In this document: piece by piece, positions 49,540 through 60,100 of the stretch
Numbering within the stretch: position 1 is the first letter of the stretch
Layout of the letters: every line of letters starts with the position of its first letter
NCBI GenBank assembly: GCA_905221605.1
Contig: CAJNDS010002468.1
Span: 1,032,001 to 1,096,000 of the forward strand
Direction of reading: 5' to 3'
Length of the DNA stretch: 64,000 nt
Source: Symbiodinium natans
Lineage: Eukaryota; Sar; Dinophyceae; Suessiales; Symbiodiniaceae
Notes under the pieces: model-generated
The model's database searches: none
Seen by the model: the letters and a program-made list of their open reading frames with translations, nothing else
Told to the model about the DNA's origin: nothing
Program-made: the position numbers and the translations under genes

Positions 49540-52327
49540 GTGTCTTGGTAGCTGAGTGAGCTTTACACCTTCTTGCGATACGATGGTCCCCTATAGAACT
49601 GAAAGTTTGCACTTTTTTTTTTGGGGGGGGGGGGCTTCTGAGCTCAGCAACTAAGGTGTCGGGAGGAACAGTGCAGATGTTCAGGTCCACTCTGTACAGC
49701 GGCGAGAACTGTACAGGGTCAACCGCATATTTCATGAGGTTGCTTGGATTGTTGAGGACTTTAAACAAGTTGATTTGTCAGACTCTTGTTTTGTAGTAAA
49801 TGGTATAGTGCCCTTGCCGGGGTAGCTTTGTTTAAGTGCCTGTGCAAAGCGCAAGGATGCCATTTGGCTGCTTTGCACAGGGTGCTGGATCGGCGAAATT
49901 TGAGTGGGACGGCGAAAATGTGACCTTGGCAGCATACAGCTGCACAGGCCTCAACCCTAAACCCTAACCCTAAACCCTAAACCCTAAACCCTATAAACCC
50001 TAAACCCTAAACCCTGAAGCCCCCAATGTCAGGTGACTTCCTGGAGTTACGGGCAGAGGAACTGCGCAGGCTGCCGCTGCATGTTTTTAACGAACTGTCA
50101 ACCTAAACCATAAACCCTAAACCCTAAAACCTAAACCCTAAACCCTACACCCTAAACCCTAAATCCTAAACCCTAAACCCTAAATCCAAAACGGCATGGA
50201 CATGGCTGCCCGGAAATGTGCCCTGCCGTTCTAGCGCGTGTGAATCTTGCAGTCGTAGCTGGATGGTGCATCTTCCCGCTTGTATATACATAAATCCCAG
50301 AGGGTCCATTGCGTAGTACTGTTGTTTTAGGTACCCCAAAAAACAATACTAAATGGGGTTTCGGGGTACCTATTTCCATAGTACTACAAATGGACCCTCT
50401 GGGAAAGTGTTAAAGCCTGCCCAAAACCTGTTCAAACTATTCAGGCCCCTACATTAGCTCAGGAGCGGCTTCGACGGTGGTTGTGACGCCTGGCTGCCAC
50501 GACATGCCACCAGTCGGATTCTATGAGTACGCGATTGAGTCCCGGCCCTGTTTCTTACTTTTTTCATATAACCGGTTCGGTCTTACTGTTGCATTGACCG
50601 GTTCGGGTTGCCTGTCACAGCAGGCTTGCGCGTGTTCCCTAACCCTGAGCCCCATTGGGCCCATAAACCCTAAACCCTAAACCCAAAACCCTAAATCCTA
50701 AACCCTAAATCCTAAACCCTGAACCCCAAGCCCTAAACCAGAAGTCCATGTGCCAAGGATACTCTTGAAGAGGCTGAGATCCTGAAAGCCGACATCTACG
50801 AGAATAGCCTGTCCTGTCCCTGGCTCATTCAAGGTTTAGGGGTGTATGGGTTTAGGGTTTTCAGGGTGTAAGGGTTTAAGGTTTAGGGTTTAGGGTTTTC
50901 AGGGTGTAAGGGTTTAGGGTTCTATCAGGGGGTTACGTGTCCAGAGGTACAGGGATCGAGTGCCGGGAAGTAGTGCTGTAGAAAACCCTGAACCCTCAAG
51001 CCCATTGGACCTAAACAAACACTGTATACTTGGGCCTTAAAGGACCTCCTATGTAAGGACTATGGGGCCCAAGCATATAGTAGCAAGGGGTTTAGGGTTT
51101 AAGTTTAGGGTTAGGGTTTAGGGTTAGGGTTTGGGGTTTAGGGTTCAGGGTTCAGGGTTTAGGGTTCAGGGTTTAGGGTTTAGGGTTTAGGGACCCTATT
51201 TGGGGTAAGTACCCATGAACCTTCAAGTGCTGGCAGCCAGGCGATCCTTCGGCCTGGGTTTCCAATTTGTACGTCACGTTGGATGAGTGCGTGCGTCTTG
51301 GCTGGAACTCGAAATCGAGGTGTCGGAATAAGTACGAATGGTGTTCCCTTATGGCCGCTATCTGGTGATGCTATAGTACCACAGTACCACCACCCCCCCC
51401 CCCCCCCCCCCCCCCAACAAAAAAAAAAAAAAACAACAACAAGAAGCTGTTCTAATTATTGAGGCCCCTGTATTGGCCGCCTTGATCCTGACCCGAAGGC
51501 TGTAAGTACTCTCATTGTAGGGCTGTTTTTTACCTTGCTTTGTAAGGCTTTTGGAGGTTCTTTCGAGCCCAAGGGCTTGGGGGGTTGTTATCCTAAGCCC
51601 TAAGCCCTAAAGCCCTAAAGCCTAAAGCCTAAACCCTAAACAGGCCGACCATGTACACCCCGGGTCTCTGGGTGTCCGCCTCTTGCAATGGCGATCAGCT
51701 GGTGGCGAGCTACTACACAAGCCACACATGTGATCCTGCCACGGCGCCTGGGCCTAGGGTTTAGGGTTCAGTTGTGTTGGAGTTTAGGGTCTTGGTGTAG
51801 CCCAGTGGTACTCTTTTCTTGCCTTTTGTTGGTTTAAGGTTCTAAAGCAACCAACCCAACAAAGGGTGCCCTGCTTACAGTATGGCTACTGCGCTAACAA
51901 GGGGTTCGAGCCTTCAAAACCCTCCAAAATTTCCTCAGCCATCTTTAGGGTTTAGGGTTTTGGGTTTAGGGTTTGGGGACCTAAGGCGGCGAACACGAGC
52001 CTCGACGTGAGCAGCTGCATGGCTCTCTCCTCGTCAGCAGCATTCACGGTTGCCTTCGATTGGGGGGGTCATGGCTGTACGACAACCACGACGACAGTCA
52101 CGTCGAGCAGCACAAGCTCGAGCACCATGACGGAGACCACCCTCACCGTGACGGTGACCACGGTCACGGCGACCACATCCACGGCGACCACGGTCACGGC
52201 TACGGATACGTCGACGACCAGCAGCACCACCGATTTGAGTAATGAGGTGTCCGGCTCCGAAACTCGGAGCGCTGGCACCGCCTGCCTTTTCTTGCTTTTC
52301 AAGTTCTTTGCTGCCCTCTTGTTTTGA
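49492..52327 (+). CDS. secreted Cys-containing protein with Ser/Thr-rich tail (9 exons joined)
   Basis: Exons 49492-49539, 49656-49738, 49856-49947, 50033-50096, 50463-50487, 50758-50833, 51241-51319, 51644-51743 and 51986-52327 sum to 909 nt = 302 aa plus stop, with all phases compatible. The start is an ATG in GCCATGG followed by a hydrophobic signal-peptide-like stretch (MVAFAVIGLLVMSAGL). The middle has paired Cys (ENCTG, FGCFA, YSCTG, GGCDD, LSCPW, DECVR, SASCNGD, HTCDP, SSCMA). The last exon has a Thr/Ser/Val tract of about 60 residues and a hydrophobic C-terminus (CLFLLFKFFAALLF), which could be a GPI signal or membrane anchor. Likely a cell-surface or wall protein; no family recognised. 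Exons 3-5 are least certain. Confidence 0.7.
49539..49660. mobile_element. inverted-repeat element forming an entire intron (introner-like)
   Basis: The element starts TTGGTAGCTGAG and ends CTCAGCAACTAA, imperfect terminal inverted repeats. It is flanked by GGTGTC at 49539-49544 and 49655-49660. The intron 49540-49655 equals the element plus one target copy. Relatives are at 22648-22767 and 24113-24222. Confidence 0.8.
49656..49738 (+). CDS. secreted-protein gene, exon 2
   Basis: 27 codons + 2 nt: VSGGTVQMFRSTLYSGENC, then TGSTAYFM. Acceptor ACTAAG|GTG from the element end, donor AG|GTTGCTTGG. Confidence 0.65.
49856..49947 (+). CDS. secreted-protein gene, exon 3
   Basis: 92 nt. G completes Arg, then MPFGCFAQGAGSAKFEWDG and ENVTLAAYSCT. 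Acceptor CGCAAG|GAT, donor G|GCCTCAACC. Confidence 0.6.
50033..50096 (+). CDS. secreted-protein gene, exon 4
   Basis: 64 nt, frame DFLELRAEELRRLPLHVFNE. The acceptor TGTCAG|GTG follows an 85-bp CCCTAAA intron; donor CT|GTCAACCTA. Another frame is Cys-rich, so this exon is less certain. Confidence 0.5.
50296..50403. mobile_element. hairpin element with 24-bp inverted ends
   Basis: Bases 50296-50320 (CCCAGAGGGTCCATT...) are the reverse complement of 50380-50403, with an inner inverted GGTACCCC/GGGGTACC. It lies in the intron before exon 5 of the secreted-protein gene. Confidence 0.8.
50463..50487 (+). CDS. secreted-protein gene, exon 5 (25 bp)
   Basis: G completes Leu, then SGFDGGCD. The acceptor CTCAG|GAG lies directly after the end of a dispersed-repeat copy; donor GAC|GCCTGGCTG. 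Confidence 0.5.
50758..50833 (+). CDS. secreted-protein gene, exon 6
   Basis: 25 codons + 1 nt: DTLEEAEILKADIYEN, then SLSCPWLIQ. Acceptor CCAAG|GAT, donor G|GTTTAGGGG, a donor formed directly by the telomere-type repeat. Confidence 0.62.
51241..51319 (+). CDS. secreted-protein gene, exon 7
   Basis: 79 nt: GC completes Gly, then DPSAWVSNLYVTLDECV, RLGWNSKS + AG. Acceptor GCCAG|GCG. The donor AG|GTGTCGGAA is the first base of a dispersed element. Confidence 0.65.
51320..51475. mobile_element. dispersed element, GTCGGAAT family
   Basis: Begins GTGTCGGAATAAGTAC exactly at the donor of exon 7 of the secreted-protein gene and ends ATTATTGAGGCCCCTGT. Contains a long C-run followed by an A-run. 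Confidence 0.65.
51644..51743 (+). CDS. secreted-protein gene, exon 8
   Basis: 100 nt: G completes Arg, then PTMYTPGLWVSASCNGDQLV and ASYYTSHTCDPAT. Acceptor AACAG|GCC, donor ACG|GCGCCTGGG. Confidence 0.7.
51986..52327 (+). CDS. secreted-protein gene, last exon
   Basis: 113 codons + stop, starting AANTSLDVSSCMAL after CTAAG|GCG. Thr/Ser/Val-rich from about codon 31 to 82, then a hydrophobic C-terminus. Composition is unlike the surrounding repeats. The 3'UTR beyond 52327 shows no clear polyadenylation signal. Confidence 0.75.
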   Translation, partial: AANTSLDVSSCMALSSSAAFTVAFDWGGHGCTTTTTTVTSSSTSSSTMTETTLTVTVTTVTATTSTATTVTATDTSTTSSTTDLSNEVSGSETRSAGTACLFLLFKFFAALLF

Positions 52328-53362
52328 GAAGCCCAGGGCGTGGGGCGACGGCTGTCGAGTTCTGTTGATGCTTCGATGTTGCCCTTGTAGTGCTTAAGGG
52401 TATAGATTACACGAAAGCGTAAGTTCTTTCTTTAAAGTCGCACTTGTGGACATTGCCCGGGGTTCAGGTTTGCTTTGGTAATCGCAGGGCCCATCAAATA
52501 GAGACAGGATTTCAAAGAGGGGAATCCATGTTCTTTTCTGAGTGCCAAGAAGGGAGCCCTCAGCCCCAAACCCTAAACCCTAAACCCCAAACCCCAAACC
52601 CCAAACCCTAAACCCTAAACAAGCCCGTACCCCCAGTGGAAGGACTTCAGGATCCAGCCAAGTGAAACCGTAAGCGTCTACTTACTGTCTTATGGTCGGG
52701 AATCCGATCTGGGTTTAGGGTTTAGGGTTTAGGGTTTAGGGTTTAGGGTTTGGGGCTTAGGGTTTAGGGTTTAGGGTTTCCATTCCAATTGAGGGGCAAT
52801 GGGTGCATGTCCCTTCCTTGGGGAGTACACAGTAGGGCTTAGATTCCTTGTATCCCCACAAGGACACCCAATACATACACTTACCAAGATGACAAATGGA
52901 GCCTTATATACACTCACCAATAACAGAAAAGTCAGCCCTGTTCCGGGTAATGAAGAGATCCTTTTTTGAGGGTTTAGCGTTCTGGGCCTGGGGCTGTTGC
53001 AATTTAGACCTGTTCAGAAGTTTAGGGTTAGGGTTAGAAAAAGGACTGGGAATTGAGGAAACCCTAAACCCTGAACCCTAAACCCTAAACCCTAAGGGTT
53101 TAGGGTTTCGGATTTAAAGTTTCGGCTTGAGGACTTAGGGTCATGTCAATCCAGAGTTTAACAGCGGCCGTGGCCCCAGAAATCGCGACTCGCGAGCACT
53201 CGCGAGCACTTGCAAAGACTCCGATATCCCTTCAGTATAGAGCCTTTAAACCCTAATCCCTTAAACCCTTACACCCTTATTGTAAACCCTAAACCCATAT
53301 AAACCCGATATCGCCGACATCGGAGCCTTCTCAGCTTGCTGTTTTGTGAGAAACCGGAATCA

Positions 53363-53484
53363 TGCAGGGGTCGGAATAGTTACTCATAGTCTTCCCTTGT
53401 GGCTCCTATATAAATATACTAATATACTATAATACTATTATAATACACCCAAAACCCCGTTCTAATTATTCAGGCCCCTATGGT
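53363..53484. mobile_element. dispersed element, GTCGGAAT family, in a duplicated repeat
   Basis: GGGTCGGAATAGTTACTC ... TTATTCAGGCCCCTATGG. It is absent from the second copy of the 516-bp tandem repeat (junction near 54000), giving an empty-site comparison. Confidence 0.65.
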
Positions 53485-54325
53485 AGTTTTGAAACTGCTG
53501 TGACGAAGTGCGCAGCCCATTGTGGCGAATGCAGGCATCCTTTGAGCATCCGATTTCGAAGCTTATAAGCGACGGTGCACCACTTCTCTCATAGGGTTTA
53601 GGGTTTAGAACCCCTGTAAACCCTGATAGAAGCCCTGCATTCTCGCCGGGTTGCGCTCTCTGGTGTCACGGAGGCGCGTGTCTGAGTGAAGTTCTGGCCC
53701 AGGCAGCATGTTTTTGAAGAGGAGGCGAAATGAGCACATGCCTGGATCTTCCTGCGCAGAGCTTTTTGAAGCAAATGGACGGCAAAAGTTTCTCCGGAGG
53801 GCGAACTGTCCCATCACCCCGCCCCAGAAAGTGCGTCACGCGAGCACTTGCACAGAGACTCCGATATCCCTTCGTTATACAGGCTAAAGCCCTAAACCCT
53901 GACACCGTTACTAAACCCTCAACTAGTCCCTGAATTAAACCTGATATTGGAGCCTCTGAGCTTGCTGTTTTGCGACAAATTCGTCCGTGGTCCGGAGAAT
54001 AGTTTTGAAACGGTTGTGATGAAGTGCGCAGCCCATTGTGGCGAATGCAGGCATCCTTTGAGCATCCGATTTTGAAGATGAAGCGACGGCGCCCCACCCG
54101 ATAAACCCTGATAGAAGCCCTGCATTCTCGCCGGGTTGCGCTCTCTGGTGTCACGGAGGCACGTGTCTGAATGAAGTTCTGGCCCAGCAGCGAGGCAAAG
54201 TGCTCCAATCTATTTTCGAAGAGGAGGCCCCATGAGCACATGCCTGCCTGGATGTTCCTGCGCAGAACTTCCCGAATGAAGCAAATGGCAAAAGATTCTC
54301 CGGAGTGCTAACCCATCCACCCCGA
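53485..54325. repeat. 516-bp tandem duplication
   Basis: Bases 53485 onward (AGTTTTGAAAC.G.TGTGA) recur at 54001 onward at high identity for about 320 bp; the tail of a third unit lies at 53172-53346. Weak frames run on both strands; I assign no product. Confidence 0.8.
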
Positions 54326-55249
54326 CAAAGGCTTGCAAAAGCACATCAAGAACCCATCACGATGCAAGTCCACTAGGCACTATACCCTCTGTCACTACCT
54401 GCAGGATCGAGCATTGGTCCGTTTTGGGTAGTATACCGCGACCCTTAGTGGAAAAGCCAAAGCGGACCCCAACGGATCCCCATTTTCCCTTACAAGGAAG
54501 AATATTTTCTTGTTTTTTTTTGTTATCTCTATTTTTTGGGGGGGTTCCTCAAGCAATTGGTAGTTAAGCGCCAGGCCACTTGCCGAACTTCCTGCGCGAG
54601 ACCTACGTCTCAGTGCGCCAAGCGGCCACTTGGCTGCTTCAGGGATGCAAGCGGTGTAGGGTTTAGGAGTTTTAGGGGTTTAGGGTGTAGGGACCCTATG
54701 ACCCTGGAAAACCCTAATGCTCCACACTCTAAAATACTACTTGCTTAAGATAGGCATGATTACTCTGCATCTTTTTTGGGGCTTCTTAAGCAAATAGTAG
54801 TAAACCCTAATAGTTTACACTCTAAACCCTGTGGCCCCGGAACCCTAGTTCCCTTTCACCCGGGTTCCCCGATGGTCCTTCAACGCAAAGTGGCATGCGA
54901 GCGTTTTCCTCCAATAAAACCCAAGCCCTAAACCCTAAACCCTAAACCCTAAACCCCTATACATGGACCCCCCCTTCTGGAAGCCCAAGTGAAAGTAGTT
55001 TTAACAAAACCGTTCTAAAAACCCTAAACCCTAAACCCTAAACCCTAAACTCCTCAGCCCCGAGCTCCTAAACCCTCAGCCGCCAAGCCGTAATTCTTCA
55101 AGCCCTAAACCCTAACCCTCAGGCTCAAACTAGCCCAAAAACCTGATGCAACAAGGCGCTTGGGGGCCCAAAAACCCGCAAATAGGAGTCCTTGGAGCCT
55201 TAGGGTATCATCATGAGCCATATTATGGTCACGCACTCCATGGTCCCCC

Positions 55250-55380
55250 TCCCCCTCTCCCCTTCCCCCTCTCCCCTTCCCCCTCACCGGCCCTCCCCCC
55301 ACCCCCCCCCCCCACCCCCCCCCCCCCCCCCCCCCCCCCCCCACCCCCCCCCCCCACCCCCCCCCCACCCCCCCCCCCGC
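55250..55380. repeat. C-rich low-complexity block
   Basis: CCCCCTCTCCCCTTCC units run into about 80 bp of nearly pure C with isolated A. Frames through it (Pro/Gly-rich) are not genes. Confidence 0.9.
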
Positions 55381-55732
55381 TCCTTTTTTGGCCCCAAACC
55401 CTTTCATTGCAGTCCTCAATGGCCTGTACTCATGCTTCGGGTAGCAAGTTTGGGAAAGTTAGCGCCGATGGGGTCTGGGGAAGTGGGCTTAGGGTTTCTA
55501 AGCACGTCAGCCAAGGGTTTAGGGTTCAGGGGTTCACGAGTTCAGGGCTGAGGGAGTAGGTTTTAGGGCTGGGGTTTAGGATTTGGGGTTTAGGGTTTGG
55601 CGCAATGCCCTTGAAGAAGGCCTTAACCCAAGTGTTGAGGGTCACTCAGGTCCTGTGGCGGTTTTTCATCTTCCAACTCTTCAGGCTGGCAAGCGCTTCC
55701 ATGCAAGAGCGCCCGTTCAGGTGGTTTTGGAA

Positions 55733-55853
55733 CCCTAAACCCTAAACCCTAAACCCTAAACCCTAAACCCTAAACCCTAAACCCTAAACCCTAAACCCTA
55801 AACCCTAAACCCTAAACCCTAAACCCTAAACCCTAAACCCTAAACCCTAAACC
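55733..55853. repeat. CCCTAAA tract, about 17 units
   Basis: Pure. Followed by CCCTGAA units and then TTTATAGGG/TTTACAGGG variants to 56060. A second large CCCTAAA region spans 56570-56770. Confidence 0.95.
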
Positions 55854-56477
55854 CGACCCTGAACCCTGAACCCTGAACCACTCAGGGTTATAGGGCTTTG
55901 GGGGTTGGGGTTTATAGGGTTCATAGGGCTTAAAGGGTTTAGAGGGTTTGGAGGGTTTATAGGGTTTATAGGGTTTACAGGGTTTACAGGGTTTATAGGG
56001 TTCATCGGGTTTATAGGGTTTATAGGGTTTACAGGGTTTACAGGGTTTACAGGGTTTAGGGTTTAGGGTGTAACAGTGTACGGTGCCGGGTTTAGGATTT
56101 AGGGTTTAGGGTTTACATAGGGTTTAGGGTTTAGGGCAACCCTAAGTCCGTAACCCTGAAAGCCCAAAACCTCTAAGATCCGAAAAGCCAAGCCTTCCGC
56201 GTTGTTGCATGTTTTGGGGGACAGTGAGGTTCCTGGTTTAGGGTAGGACTGTTTCCCTGCGAGCGTTCTACAATCGAAATCTCACACCCCATTAACCATA
56301 AGCCCTGAAGCCCTAAACCCTAAACCCTAAACCCTAAACCCTAACCCCTAAACCCTAAACCCTAAACCCTAAAACCCGAAAACCTCAACTCCCCAAGCCC
56401 CCCGGCTGATGTTTCCCGCCAATATCCTTAGGGTTTAGGGTTTAGGGTTGCGTTTAGGGTTTCGGGTAACCTATATT

Positions 56478-56560
56478 TTGGGATGTTCCTCCTTATACTA
56501 ACAGTCCTTGATGGGGATTATCGTGGGTACTATGTAATCCCAATTAAGGATGGTGAGATA
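56478..56560. mobile_element. MITE-like hairpin, GGGATGTT family
   Basis: Third copy: TTGGGATGTTCCTCCTTAT at the left; the right arm TAATCCCAATTAAGGATGG is degenerate. Confidence 0.55.
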
Positions 56561-57167
56561 AAGGGGGCCCTAAACCGCAAACCCTAAACCCTAAAGCCTA
56601 AACCCTAAAGCCTAAACCCTAAACCCTAAACCCTAAAGCCTAAACCCTAAACCCTAGACCCTAAACCCTAAACCCTAAAGCCTAAACCCTAAACCCTAAA
56701 CCCTAAACCCTAAACCCTAAACCCTAAACCCTAGCCCTAAACCCTAAACAAAACCTAAACCCTAAAGACCCTAAACCCTACACCTTCATGCCTTCGTGCC
56801 AACACCTTGAGACCCTAAACCTTTGGAGCCGAAGAACCTTGGCAGCCTTCAAACCTAAAGCCCAGGAGCCTTCAACAAAACCCTGCGCTCTCTTAAGGCC
56901 TAGGAACCCTTAACCCTGAACCCTAAACCCTGAACCCTAAACCCTAAACCCTAAACCCTAAACCCTAAACCCTAAACCCTAACTAAACCCTGCTGTTGCT
57001 TTTTTTGGGCAGGCTCTGGAAGCTTCCAGACCTCTCGAGCCAAGGCCCCTCGGGTGTGCTGAGGCTTTGGGGGTTTAGGGGTTTAGGGTTCAGGGTTCAG
57101 GGTTTAGGGTTTAGGGTTTAGGGTTCAGGGTTTGGGGGTTCAGGGGTTTAGGGTTTCGGGTTTAGGG

Positions 57168-60100
57168 TTGACCCCCCATATTGTTGCTGAGCGGTGTTGA
57201 GTGAACAGTCTCACGTCAAGACAGTGGGAGCAAGATCGTAGGCAGGGACGCTGCTTGCAAGCTTCCTCATTCTGCTCAAGCATGCAGCCAAGGCGTATAG
57301 CACGCCATGGCTAAAGGGCTTTCCTTGTCTGAGTGGGGGGGGCATCATGCAGAGCCACAGCCGCAAGCGGCATTATAGATCTGCTGCAAGCAGGCGAAAC
57401 TCACACATCCGGCGAGCTTCCTGGTTAACATGGAGAGGGCAGCAATATTCATGCATGCCGGAAGATCGGATCTGGTTGCTTTTTCGTTTTGCCATGCTTG
57501 CGCAACACTGCACTGGACGGTTTGGGCAGTTTCTGTCAGACAGGTGCATTACACAAGGGCATCCCATGGGACGTCAACGAGACATTTTTCCCTTGCCTCA
57601 GTTGCATGACGCTCGTTTCAAACCAGCAAACTGGACAGTTCAGCGGTGGAGCTTGTTGCGAAAGTTTGCAAACGCAGTTGTCGGCACTTTAAAACTGGTG
57701 CTACGGCGTGCAGATTGAGCAGTCCACTCCGGTGCGGGCTACCGTTGCGCAGACAGACGTATTATCTCGCATTGTAGATGGGTGTTTGGACATGCTTTCT
57801 CGACTACAGCAAGCAGAAGACGGGGCATGGGAAGCATTTGTTCCTGACTGGATACAAATGCCCGAGCGCCCGTCAGGTCCCAAATATGGTAATTTGCAAG
57901 CTGAAGCTGTCGATGTGCTGGAGGTTGCTGGAAAGTGTGACCCGCTCACTTGTTTGGACGAGCATGTGCGGAATGTGATCTGCAACGACAACCTCATGTT
58001 CTCAGAAGCGCCGTCGGGGATGAGCTCTTTTGAGGGCATTCCTGCTGAGGAGCGACGTGAATATGTAAAGTTGGTTGCTAGACAGTTGTGCTCAAAACAG
58101 CTGGCGCTTGCAGCTCATGCAAAAGGAGGTGGAACCATCATTGCCGTCAGCAAGCCCGGGGGTAAGCGGCAACGCGCCGTCTGGCATGGCAAAAGGGTTT
58201 CGGCTGCAGCAACGCGGCCTCCCAAGCCGAGACACTTGGCTTCCCCTACCGTACTTAGCTTGATGGAGTGTCCGGCAGGTCAGAAGATACGTTGCAGCAA
58301 AAGGGATGCCAGCTGCTGGTTTGACCAGCTTCAGCTGCCTGCGGCTATGCAGCGTTGGATGGGGCGACCTTCCATCACTGCACGCGAGCTGTGCACAGTG
58401 GGCGGTTTGACGCCGGAACAAATTCAGGGCTTCGTACTTCCAGGAGACCCAGCAGATTGCGAGACCTTCTTTCCTGTCAGCCTTACGTGGCCGATGGGTT
58501 TCGCATGGAGCTCATTTGTGGCGCAGGAGTTCTTGTTGGATACCTGTTCTGCGGCTGGATTGACAGAGAGCCAGATCTTGTCCAGTGATGTGCAGACCCC
58601 AACTTCGTGTGATGTGGTTTTCGCTGCTGCCACAGACGACGTCATGATCTTCAGCGCGTCAGGAGCTGGTCACTCGTTGAAGGCTGCGAAGCAGCTTGAT
58701 GCCGTGTTCGAACAGCGAGGCATTGTCCGAAACAGCCGCAAGGATGTTGACGACAGCTTGTCGGCTACTTGTGTAGGGGTGGCCCTGGAAGACGGAACGC
58801 ATCTTGCAGTTCCCCCTGCCAGGTGCCTGGCAATGTTGTACGCTTTGAGCTGCCTTCTTTGCCGCAAGACGGCTTCGCCCAAGCAAGTCCACCAACTCCT
58901 AGGCGTTCAGCAGTGGTACGATTTGCTCTGCCGCTGCAAACTGGCTGTCTATGATAAGGTGTACGAGTTTGTGAGGGATGAGGCCGACACTGCTGTCAAA
59001 ACAGTGCCCAAAGTTGTGCTCTTCGAACTTTGCGCTGCCGTATTTCTGGGGATTTTCTGGCGCCAAGATTTGCAAAGGCCGTTCCTTCCTCTTCTTTCTG
59101 CCACTGACGCCAGTACAGAGTATGGTTTTGGAGCAAGCGTAGCTCGTTTGCCAGTACCTATGATACGGAGGCTTGCCCGCGTTGCTGAGAAACAGGGCGC
59201 GTATGTGGTGATGGATGGAGGGTTTTCACCAGAGGCTGCAGCTAAGCGCCTGGGTCAGCTGCACAAGTTGGACATCAGCTTAGATGATTTCACGGACATT
59301 TTCTCCATCAAGAGCAAGCATGAAGCCCACATCAATGTGCTCGAAGGGGAGGCGTTCATCATCTGGTTGCGCTGGATACTGAGGTCGCGTGCGCGGCACT
59401 GCACACGTGTCGTGGTTTTGGTCGACAGCGCTGTCTGGCTAGGTGCAGCTGCGAAAGGCAGATCCTCAACTCAGCTCAACCGCTTGCTTCGTAAAGCGGC
59501 TGCTTTGGAGTTAGCTGGAGGTGTTCAAGTCCATCTCATTTTGGTCCCTTCTGCTGACAACCCATCCGACCGTCCTTCACGTGGAGTACGCCTAAAGCCC
59601 GCGAAGTTTTCGCAAGGCAACTGCACGGTGCCTTGCAGCTCACGGCAATGATTCAGGGCACTGTGCTGCGGAACCTACCTGCCTTGCTTTCAGCACCTGG
59701 CATGATGTGCATGGGTTCCATCTTTGCAGAGCTCTGAGTGGCCCTGGGAATTCAGTTTAGTTTAGTTTTTGTATATGTGGCAGCATCACACGTCCATCTG
59801 CGTCTTCCGGGCGTGAGCTGATGGCGCAGCAGTGGGTACCTTGGCGCTTGTAACGTTAGGTGCACGCCAAGTGGTGTGGATTGCGTGGGCTACAGAGCTG
59901 CAATGGTTTCGGATGGTCTGGTCGCTGGCGTGCCAGCAAGGAATACCTGCCTATTCCAGAGTTGCTATGTTTCGCGCGGTTCACAGTTTCGATTCTTCGG
60001 CTGGTTTCGAAACGCTGAAATTAGCGGCCGCGGCCGCAGCGGCCGCCGCCAGTGTTGGAAAGGTGGGAGAGGATTTGGCTTTCTGATGGCAGCCATGCTT

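Larger units (their letters stand above)
52328..57167. other. repeat-dominated region without confident genes
   Basis: Holds TTTAGGG/CCCTAAA tracts, MITE copies, the 516-bp duplication and a C-rich block. Islands at 55600-55730 and 57010-57070 lie between C-type and G-type tracts like exons but could not be read. Confidence 0.6.

Noticed and set aside
53605-54241. Frames of 70-191 codons on the - strand of the 516-bp duplication
   Set aside because: Both copies keep frames only partly and the sequence shows no motif; no support for a protein.
55146-55559. Pro-rich (+) and Gly-rich (-) frames of 104-137 codons
   Set aside because: They translate a C homopolymer block.
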